Assembly: GCA_964370315.1 (NCBI GenBank)
Contig: CAYJIS010000071.1
Span: forward strand, 1-6,438
Direction of reading: 5' to 3'
Length of the DNA: 6,438 bases
Source of the DNA: CAYJFX01 sp964370315
GTDB lineage: Bacteria > Spirochaetota > Spirochaetia > Treponematales > Treponemataceae
Positions 1 through 5,116 of this stretch are shown in pieces (position 1 is the first letter of the stretch; every line of letters starts with the position of its first letter). The notes under the pieces were generated by a model, which did not search any database, was not told the origin of the DNA, and worked only from the letters and a program-made list of their open reading frames with translations. The translations under genes and the position numbers were made by a program.

Positions 1-54
1 CCCTCTAATAGCATTTTCTATATTCATAACTGAATCGTTTGAAATTGTTAACAT
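1..54 (-). CDS. Partial hypothetical protein, N-terminal 18 codons only
   Basis: An ATG at 52-54 on the minus strand opens a frame that stays open to the window edge. It reads MLTISNDSVMNIENAIRG. A GGAG Shine-Dalgarno lies about 7 bases upstream (complement of roughly 62-65), so initiation here is credible. It has the same orientation as the two cyclase genes and starts 64 bp after the second one, behind an AU-rich hairpin that may or may not separate it from that operon. Eighteen residues are too few to assign a family. The piece ending in ENAIRG faintly recalls, from memory only, the start of some uncharacterised clostridial and phage proteins. I do not rely on that and give no function. 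Confidence 0.55.
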   Translation of the reverse strand, partial: MLTISNDSVMNIENAIRG

Positions 55-93
55 TCTTTTTCTCCAATCATTTAATCTATACAATTTATACAC

Positions 94-126
94 AAAAAAA
101 TAGAAGGTCAATGAGACTCTATTTTT
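94..126 (-). terminator. Candidate AU-rich terminator hairpin after the second cyclase gene
   Basis: A perfect 9-bp inverted repeat (AAAAATAGA at 96-104, TCTATTTTT at 118-126) can extend by three inner pairs (GTC/GAC) across a 2-base bulge, leaving a small loop. Read on the minus strand, the stem is followed by an uninterrupted U-run (complement of 94-100). The upstream arm contains the TAG stop of the cyclase gene (119-121). The outer stem is almost all A-U, so it is weaker than the other two terminators in this window and may be leaky toward the gene at the left edge. Confidence 0.45.
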
Positions 127-1336
127 GAACTGTTTTTTGTTTTCTTTCTTTGTTGCGAGCCTTCTTAAAGGTATACATTTTATCATCTGTGAGCTCAATT
201 AATTCTTCGGCGGTGAAAATATTTGTACTTTCCACTTCAGTGAGCCCATAACTCATTGATGTTTCATACTCTTTTTTGTTTTTTTCTTTAAGCTTTAGTA
301 CAGCTGCATAACAGCGCTGAACCTTATCGTTTATTGAAGCCGAATCATTTCCGACTACCAAAAACTCATCCCCTCCAATACGGGCAACTGTATCTGCAGA
401 AAATACACTTTGTATTTCTTTTGATACTTCTTGAATGTACCAATCACCCTCTTCATGGCCATAGGAATCATTAACTATTTTTAATCCATCTAAATCAAGA
501 TAAACGATGTAGCATTTTTCATGCTCAGCTACAAATTTTTGCAACTTTTTCACTACAACACTTCTAACATAAAACCCAGTAAAAAAATCAGTTTTTGCCT
601 CTGCTTCTAGGCGAGCCACCGTTGTGTTTTCCCTTTTTATTTTTTCAGAAGTAACTTCATATGTAACAGAGGCTTGTTTTAGCTTTGAATAAATAAATAC
701 AATAACCATAATAAGAATAAAACTAATAAGGGCTAGTAAACTTATCATTATCTGAAAACTACTATTTAAAAGAGGATCCTCTGTTTCAATATAAAGGGTT
801 GGAAGAGCAAGTATTTGACTTATACAAGATATTCCTAACAATACCGCTGCTAATTTTAAACTTGGTATATCGCTAAATAAAAATTTAATTACTCGTGAAA
901 TTAGTATTTTACTACTAACAAGTATGTAAGGGGCTAAAATAAGAAACGTAATTGCTGTTATCTTAATTCTATTATCAATATCACCAAGTACTTCAATGAC
1001 TTGTTGACCCGAATTATAAGCAAAAATTCCTATTAGTAGCACTCTAATACCAAAATAATTTATGGTAAAACATAGCACTGCAGATATTGTTTGTACCAGT
1101 GATTGCTTATAAGCTAATGCAATCTGAGACCAGATAACAACAAAATATATAAGCATCATCAACCATTCTACTCTGAACTCAGTTATATAAATGGGCACGA
1201 AAACTAAAAAAGAATTAATACCAATGAAAATAGATAACTTTACTTTCCCTACCATGGGCACACCAAAAATACAAGAAAAATAATAGAAAACAAAAATAAT
1301 ATAGGTAATATAAAAAAAGTATGTGGCTAACAACAT
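119..1336 (-). CDS. Seven-TM membrane diguanylate cyclase (GGDEF), I-site lacking; second gene of pair
   Basis: Predicted to make cyclic di-GMP from two GTP at the inner face of the membrane. The 405-residue protein has seven hydrophobic segments at about 2-24, 33-51, 58-76, 80-107, 126-148, 160-182 and 194-216. A charged linker (217-248) and a GGDEF domain (about 249-396) follow. Seen directly: metal-site D281, substrate-binding N289 and D298, intact GGDEF at 321-325 and the closing DDKMY helix. The position of the product-inhibition RxxD motif reads FSAD, so its arginine is missing. The entry motif is TDFFTGFYVR rather than DxLTxLxNR. I chose ATG 1336 because AAGGGGGA lies 8 bases upstream and the preceding gene stops one base before it. 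ATGs at 1375 and 1357 are in frame but lack a ribosome binding site. The membrane part is not a named sensor domain I recognise; its ligand is unknown. Cyclase function is confident, activity is inferred. Confidence 0.9.
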   Translation of the reverse strand: MLLATYFFYITYIIFVFYYFSCIFGVPMVGKVKLSIFIGINSFLVFVPIYITEFRVEWLMMLIYFVVIWSQIALAYKQSLVQTISAVLCFTINYFGIRVLLIGIFAYNSGQQVIEVLGDIDNRIKITAITFLILAPYILVSSKILISRVIKFLFSDIPSLKLAAVLLGISCISQILALPTLYIETEDPLLNSSFQIMISLLALISFILIMVIVFIYSKLKQASVTYEVTSEKIKRENTTVARLEAEAKTDFFTGFYVRSVVVKKLQKFVAEHEKCYIVYLDLDGLKIVNDSYGHEEGDWYIQEVSKEIQSVFSADTVARIGGDEFLVVGNDSASINDKVQRCYAAVLKLKEKNKKEYETSMSYGLTEVESTNIFTAEELIELTDDKMYTFKKARNKERKQKTVQK

Positions 1337-1337
1337 T

Positions 1338-2549
1338 CTAAAATCCCCCTTTTTCATAAAAGATTTTTTTATCATGTTTCATAAGCTCATCTACTTTTTC
1401 AAGGACATCCGTTCTTGAAAGTCCCTCTTTTGCATCAAAGCATTTATACCCTAAATTTGCATGTACTGTAAACTCTTCCTTTTCATCAATCTTTCGAATT
1501 GATTTTTTTATTCTCCTAATAATTTCTTCCATCTCAGTATTTGTAACAGAAGTTAAAATTATAACAAACTCATCTCCTCCAATACGAGCAGGGAAATCTT
1601 CATCACGTATTGATTTTTGTAAAACCCGTGCTACATCTAAAATATAGCGATCTCCAACTTTATGTCCATACGTATCATTAACATACTTTAACGCAACAAG
1701 GTCAGCATAAACAACAGCAAAGCTACAATTCTTAGCCTCACACAATTCATCTATTTTTTGATGTACAAAGCGTTTATTAAAAAGCTTTGTCAAATCGTCG
1801 CTATAAAGCTTGTACTCAGTAGCGATTTTCTTTTTAATAATTTTGCCATGTAATGTTTTTGCTTCATCTGCTTTTCGCTTATAAGGATGGAGAACCGTTA
1901 TATTTGCATTAAAATAAAACAGTACATAAAACATTGTCATCACAAAAAAGATTGTTGCAAGAGCTGAAATTGAGAAAAGAGGTTCATAATGGGTTTTCAT
2001 AAGAAACCAAGACTCTGCACAAAGGGCTGCAAATAAAAAGGTTGATTGTGAAGACATTATCTCTGAGTATACTTTTGCAGTTGATATTTCTACAAATTTT
2101 GAAATGGGAATATACTTCTCATAAATTTTTATTAAGACAATAAGAATTGTACAACTAACCACTACTGTTTGAAAAAGCAGCGGGACATTTACATAAATAT
2201 CTCCCAAAGATTCGCGCAAAATCAGGCTATACACAAGTAAAACGGTAAGATGAACCGCAACCATACTTAATAGATATGAAGTAATAAAAAACCAAACTTG
2301 TCTGAAGGTTGTTTTAGTGCAAAGGCGAAGTTCAACAAAATAGCCGAAATACCCAATAACGTATAGCACAGCCCAAGGAACCCCGCAAAAATATAACACA
2401 ATAAAAGTACACGTGTTAAAGAGCGTAAAAAAAATCAGTAAAAGGGTATTCTTTTTAGAGTATTTGAGAATTTTTAAAGCAAACTGCAAAATAGAAAAGC
2501 AATATGTGGCATAAGATAAAAAGCCTAATGCAATCCAAAAATTCGTCAA
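1338..2549 (-). CDS. Seven-TM membrane diguanylate cyclase (GGDEF) with intact I-site; first gene of pair
   Basis: Predicted membrane diguanylate cyclase of 403 residues. Hydrophobic segments lie at about 4-28, 35-55, 57-74, 85-111, 121-143, 167-184 and 192-216. Lysine/arginine-rich loops (for example around 28-34 and 75-84, and the linker 223-241) fit an outside N-terminus and a cytoplasmic catalytic domain. The GGDEF domain (about 250-403) starts with a canonical DDLTKLFNKR. It has metal-site D283, N291, D300 and GGDEF at 324-328. RDED at 315-318, five residues before GGDEF, is a proper RxxD inhibitory site, so product feedback is expected. Translation begins at a TTG (2547-2549) with AAAGGAG six bases upstream; no ATG lies near in frame. 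A strong promoter sits about 30 bases upstream, and the second cyclase follows one base after the stop. The membrane part has no recognised ligand-binding domain; a small-molecule or peptide receptor role is only inferred from the many-pass topology. Confidence 0.92.
   Translation of the reverse strand: MTNFWIALGFLSYATYCFSILQFALKILKYSKKNTLLLIFFTLFNTCTFIVLYFCGVPWAVLYVIGYFGYFVELRLCTKTTFRQVWFFITSYLLSMVAVHLTVLLVYSLILRESLGDIYVNVPLLFQTVVVSCTILIVLIKIYEKYIPISKFVEISTAKVYSEIMSSQSTFLFAALCAESWFLMKTHYEPLFSISALATIFFVMTMFYVLFYFNANITVLHPYKRKADEAKTLHGKIIKKKIATEYKLYSDDLTKLFNKRFVHQKIDELCEAKNCSFAVVYADLVALKYVNDTYGHKVGDRYILDVARVLQKSIRDEDFPARIGGDEFVIILTSVTNTEMEEIIRRIKKSIRKIDEKEEFTVHANLGYKCFDAKEGLSRTDVLEKVDELMKHDKKIFYEKGGF
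1344..1351 (-). promoter_or_regulatory. Ribosome binding site deciding the second cyclase's start
   Basis: Read on the minus strand, AAGGGGGA lies inside the last codons of the upstream cyclase gene. It ends 8 bases before ATG 1336 and favours that start over the in-frame ATGs at 1357 and 1375. The position suggests that ribosomes finishing the first gene (TAG at 1338-1340) restart on the second. Confidence 0.7.
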
Positions 2550-2555
2550 GCAATA

Positions 2556-2562
2556 CTCCTTT
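2556..2562 (-). promoter_or_regulatory. Strong ribosome binding site for the TTG-started cyclase
   Basis: Minus-strand AAAGGAG, six bases before the TTG at 2549. The strong match supports the unusual start codon, which would otherwise be ambiguous because the next in-frame methionine is deep inside the membrane region. Confidence 0.75.
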
Positions 2563-2579
2563 CAATAATCTTACCCTAA

Positions 2580-2608
2580 ATTATATAAGAAAACCGTATT
2601 TATGTAAA
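2580..2608 (-). promoter_or_regulatory. Sigma-A-type promoter of the cyclase operon
   Basis: On the minus strand a -35 box TTTACA (2608-2603, five of six consensus bases) is followed after exactly 17 bp by a perfect -10 box TATAAT (2585-2580). Transcription would start near 2573, giving a leader of about 24 bases that carries the AAAGGAG site. There is no room for a riboswitch such as a c-di-GMP aptamer in this leader. Confidence 0.8.
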
Positions 2609-2697
2609 TAATGCTAGCTTTGCAAAATGAATATTCTTCTATAAAATAATTATTAAATGTATCCCACATAATTCATATAAATATCTTAAGTTTGCAC

Positions 2698-2726
2698 TTG
2701 CACTTTTATGTTATAGAGTTTACAAT
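2698..2726 (+). promoter_or_regulatory. Probable promoter of lpdA
   Basis: TTGCAC (2698-2703) and TACAAT (2721-2726, five of six) are separated by 17 bp, placing the start near 2733 and leaving a leader of about 30 bases. The -35 box is weak and forms the second copy of a direct repeat TTGCAC-TTGCAC (2692-2703). An alternative is the extended -10 TGTTATAGA at 2709-2717, which lacks a well-spaced -35. Confidence 0.4.
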
Positions 2727-2762
2727 ATTCAATATTAAAACCTTGTTCGTTAGGAGAAAACA

Positions 2763-4130
2763 ATGTACGATATTATTGTTATAGGCGCAGGCCCTGCAGG
2801 ATATCTTGGTGCAGAGCGATTAGCACAAAAGGGAAAAAAAGTTCTGCTCATAGAAAAACAGAGCATTGGAGGAACTTGCCTAAATATAGGTTGCATCCCT
2901 ACTAAATCATTACTAAATTCGGCAAAATACTATAAGCATGCCAAAGATTCTTCACAATTTGGAGTACATTCTACTGACGTAACGTATAGTTTCCCAGAAA
3001 TGATGGCATGGAAGAATAAAACTGTAACAACACTTGTCGGTGGCGTTACCTCTATGCTAAAAAAACAGGGTGTTGAGGTAGTAAAGGGAACAGGGCAAAT
3101 CATTAATGCAAATGAAGTAAAAATTTTGGAAACAGAGCAAAGCTTTGAAACAAAGGCTATCCTTATTGCAACAGGATCTGAGTCTGCAATGCCCCCAATT
3201 GAAGGAGCTCTTAATAACTCTTTTGTCCTCAATTCTACAGACCTTTTAAATATCGACAATGTACCAGACAGTATTTGTATTATTGGCGGAGGCGTAATTG
3301 GAATAGAATTTGCAAGTCTTTTTTCAACCCTAGGTAGTAAGGTTTCGGTTATAGAAATGATGGATGAAATAATTCCTGTTATGGATAAAGATCATGCCCC
3401 CATACTAAGAAAATCTCTTTCGGATATTACTTTTAATCTGAGCTGCTCTGTAGAAAAAATAGAACAAAATACTGTTTTCTTTAAAACAAAAGATGGAAGC
3501 ACCGACTCTGTGCAAGCAAGTATTATTTTAATGGCGGCAGGTAGAAAACCAGAAATGTCATCTCTACTTGCAGAAAATATGACTATTAACATTACTAATG
3601 GTGCCATTACGGTCGATGAAAAAATGAAAACCAACATCCCTGGCATATGGGCGGCAGGGGATGTAAACGCTAAGAATATGCTTGCACATAGCGCATATAG
3701 AATGGCAGAAGTTGCAGTAAGTGATATTTGTGCTTTCTTAGAGAGAAAAGAAGAAAGCAATAACATGATGCGATACAATGCCATTCCTTGGGTTGTGTAT
3801 TCAAATCCAGAGGTTGCAGGATGCGGGATAACTGAACAAGAGGCTTCTTCTCAAGGAATAGAGATACAAGTAGCCTCAGTGCCAATGGTTATGTCTGGTC
3901 GATTCGTTGCAGAAAACGGATTGCGCGCCCCTGGGACAGTAAAGGTTATTGCTTCGAAAGCCGATGGGAAAATAATTGGTATTCATTTATTAGGTCCATA
4001 TGCATCTGAAATTATTTGGGGCGCTGCGCTACTACTTGAAAAAGGAAGTACTATTCAAGAAATAAAAGAAATGATTTTTCCCCATCCTACCGTAAGTGAA
4101 GTAATTCGCGAAGCAGTTTGGATGATGTAA
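2763..4130 (+). CDS. lpdA: Dihydrolipoamide dehydrogenase (E3), FAD/NAD-dependent
   Basis: Cytoplasmic flavoenzyme that reoxidises dihydrolipoyl groups of 2-oxoacid dehydrogenase, acetoin dehydrogenase or glycine-cleavage complexes, passing electrons to NAD+. Its 455 residues are normal to slightly short for the family, and there is no N-terminal lipoyl domain. Visible features in order: FAD-binding GAGPAG (8-13), redox disulfide C39/C44 within GGTCLNIGCIPTK, NAD-binding GGGVIG (175-180) with acidic E198 ending the second strand, which favours NAD over NADP. A second FAD motif has D300 (AAGD), and the C-terminal catalytic pair is H441 and E446 in HPTVSE. The ATG at 2763 has AGGAG six bases upstream. 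It is a single-gene unit between its own promoter and a strong terminator, with none of its usual partner genes nearby, so the complex it serves cannot be read from this window. A related disulfide reductase (mercuric or glutathione type) is less likely given the HPTxSE and CLNIGC signatures. Confidence 0.9.
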   Translation: MYDIIVIGAGPAGYLGAERLAQKGKKVLLIEKQSIGGTCLNIGCIPTKSLLNSAKYYKHAKDSSQFGVHSTDVTYSFPEMMAWKNKTVTTLVGGVTSMLKKQGVEVVKGTGQIINANEVKILETEQSFETKAILIATGSESAMPPIEGALNNSFVLNSTDLLNIDNVPDSICIIGGGVIGIEFASLFSTLGSKVSVIEMMDEIIPVMDKDHAPILRKSLSDITFNLSCSVEKIEQNTVFFKTKDGSTDSVQASIILMAAGRKPEMSSLLAENMTINITNGAITVDEKMKTNIPGIWAAGDVNAKNMLAHSAYRMAEVAVSDICAFLERKEESNNMMRYNAIPWVVYSNPEVAGCGITEQEASSQGIEIQVASVPMVMSGRFVAENGLRAPGTVKVIASKADGKIIGIHLLGPYASEIIWGAALLLEKGSTIQEIKEMIFPHPTVSEVIREAVWMM

Positions 4131-4170
4131 GATGGAAATAGGATTACAATAATACACGAATTGTAAGAGC

Positions 4171-4202
4171 AAGAGTTATCACTTATGTGATAACTCTTTT
4201 TT
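4171..4202 (+). terminator. Intrinsic terminator of lpdA, between convergent genes
   Basis: A perfect 12-bp stem (AAGAGTTATCAC at 4171-4182 with GTGATAACTCTT at 4187-4198) has a TTAT loop and continues into a T-run ending at 4202. The T-run overlaps the TAA stop of the convergent pseudouridine synthase gene (complement of 4201-4203). On the minus strand the stem is the same but the following tract (TTGCTCTTAC) is a poor U-run, so termination there is probably weaker. Confidence 0.9.
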
Positions 4203-4956
4203 ATTCCTCACATTGCAAAGGATCTACTCCATACAACTTTGCTAATTGCTTTCGTAGTGAGTCCATATCTTTCCAATAAGGAGCAATAAAGCTCATTTTT
4301 TCACCTTTTATAGGATGAGAAAATTCTAACGCATATGCATGAAGGCCTAGTCTATTTAACAGAGGTCTTTCCTCAAAGATATCGCCTTTCCAAGATCTTT
4401 TTATATCAGAAAGTTTAATTGTTTTTTGATTTCCCCCATATAAGGGATCGCATACAATCTGAAATCCTTCATGCAATAAATGAGCTCTAATTTGATGCGT
4501 CCTTCCTGTCACAGGACGCGCTTCAATCCAAGAAAAAGAATTACAAGAACCTAGCACTCTTAATTCAGTCTTAGAAGCTTTTCCTTGACGCTTGTTTACA
4601 ACACTCCGATGCCTCGCGTCTCCGTCTATTACCAAGGGAGCATCACAAAGAGTTTCTTTCCATAACGGCCGCCCATATACAAGTGCATGATATACTTTTT
4701 TTACATCTCTTTTTTCAAAAGCCATACTAAGCTCTCTATGTGCTTCCTTAGTTTTTGCATATACAATAAGCCCCGAAGTATCTTTATCTATTCTATGTAC
4801 TGCCAGTAATTTTCCGTGCTTTTGCTCTGCCAAAACATCTAGTCTGGGAGCATCATTATCATAACGGTCTGCGGCAGTTAAAATTCCTGAAGCTTTATTA
4901 AATATAATTATTTCTGAATCTTCAAAAACAACAGTAAAGGTTTCTTTTTTTTTCAT
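4201..4956 (-). CDS. RluA-family RNA pseudouridine synthase without S4 domain
   Basis: Isomerises uridine to pseudouridine in structured RNA (rRNA or tRNA) in the cytoplasm. Its 251 residues show the family landmarks: an N-terminal strand with NKASGILT (20-27), the catalytic loop HRIDKDTSG (54-62) with D57 as the presumed nucleophile, GRTHQIRAHL (151-160), PLYGG (171-175) and the closing GLHAYALEFSHP (204-215). There is no S4 RNA-binding domain ahead of the catalytic core, unlike RluC, RluD or RluB/RsuA. The protein is closer in architecture to short RluA/TruC-like members, so the target site cannot be named. The only possible start is ATG 4954-4956, since an in-frame TAA lies two codons upstream. 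No usable Shine-Dalgarno precedes it, and the promoter -10 box ends only five bases before the ATG, so the message is predicted to be leaderless. It is convergent with lpdA and divergent from the alcohol dehydrogenase gene. Confidence 0.92.
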   Translation of the reverse strand: MKKKETFTVVFEDSEIIIFNKASGILTAADRYDNDAPRLDVLAEQKHGKLLAVHRIDKDTSGLIVYAKTKEAHRELSMAFEKRDVKKVYHALVYGRPLWKETLCDAPLVIDGDARHRSVVNKRQGKASKTELRVLGSCNSFSWIEARPVTGRTHQIRAHLLHEGFQIVCDPLYGGNQKTIKLSDIKRSWKGDIFEERPLLNRLGLHAYALEFSHPIKGEKMSFIAPYWKDMDSLRKQLAKLYGVDPLQCEE

Positions 4957-4961
4957 GCCTT

Positions 4962-4990
4962 ACTATACAACGAATTTTGTTTTTTAACAA
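4962..4990 (-). promoter_or_regulatory. Promoter of the pseudouridine synthase, predicted leaderless
   Basis: On the minus strand TTGTTA (4990-4985, four of six) and TATAGT (4967-4962, five of six) are spaced by 17 bp. The expected transcription start, about seven bases after the -10 box, falls on or within a base or two of the ATG at 4956. Confidence 0.6.
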
Positions 4991-5008
4991 GAGGAGACAA
5001 GTTGCAGA

Positions 5009-5046
5009 AATCAAGTATTTTTTTATCTATAAAAAAATACTTGATT
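5009..5046. repeat. 38-bp palindrome between divergent promoters, candidate operator
   Basis: Two perfect 18-base arms (AATCAAGTATTTTTTTAT at 5009-5026 and its reverse complement at 5029-5046) flank a 2-base centre. Arm composition is A/T-rich with a T7 tract in one arm and an A7 tract in the other. The right arm contains the -35 box of the alcohol dehydrogenase promoter (5041-5046), and the left arm starts about 18 bp upstream of the -35 box of the pseudouridine synthase promoter. It lies upstream of both predicted transcription starts, so it should act as DNA (operator, bent or UP-like element) rather than as an RNA terminator. I do not recognise the binding protein. Confidence 0.75.
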
Positions 5047-5069
5047 AAATTTTCTTTATTTGTTATATT
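5041..5069 (+). promoter_or_regulatory. Extended -10 promoter of the alcohol dehydrogenase gene
   Basis: TTGATT (5041-5046, four of six) is followed after 17 bp by TATATT (5064-5069, five of six), preceded by TG one base away (5061-5062), making an extended -10. Transcription would start near 5076, giving a leader of about 40 bases with GAGGAG at 5105-5110. The -35 box lies within the 38-bp palindrome. Confidence 0.7.
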
Positions 5070-5104
5070 TGTATATCGGTATTTATTTATCGATAATGGA
5101 ATTA

Positions 5105-5110
5105 GAGGAG
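5105..5110 (+). promoter_or_regulatory. Ribosome binding site fixing the alcohol dehydrogenase start
   Basis: GAGGAG lies six bases before ATG 5117 and selects that codon over the earlier in-frame TTG at 5060 and ATG at 5096. The TTG lies upstream of the predicted transcription start. Confidence 0.8.
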
Positions 5111-5116
5111 ACATAC

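Noticed and set aside
2550..2762. Possible c-di-GMP riboswitch upstream of the cyclase operon or lpdA
   Set aside because: Predicted leaders are only about 24-30 bases and no GEMM-like conserved helices are visible.
2930..3885. Minus-strand open frames at 2930-3259, 3392-3784 and 3670-3885
   Set aside because: They lie wholly inside lpdA on the opposite strand, show no family motifs, and lpdA has a full set of catalytic signatures.
4977..4990. TTGTT-N4-AACAA, resembling a Rex redox-repressor site near the alcohol dehydrogenase
   Set aside because: Rex sites are 18-bp inverted repeats (TTGTTAA-N4-TTAACAA type). Aligned on the right half-site, the left half does not match, and the site overlaps the pseudouridine synthase promoter rather than the adh promoter.
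5074..5096. Short inverted repeat TATCG/CGATA and the TTATCGATAA palindrome in the adh leader
   Set aside because: Only five pairs around a 12-base AT-rich loop; such repeats are expected by chance in this composition.
5060..5116. Longer start (TTG at 5060) for the alcohol dehydrogenase, adding 19 residues
   Set aside because: The codon overlaps the promoter region and would not be transcribed from the predicted start near 5076; GAGGAG fits ATG 5117 and MSRFTLPRDIYFG is a typical family N-terminus.
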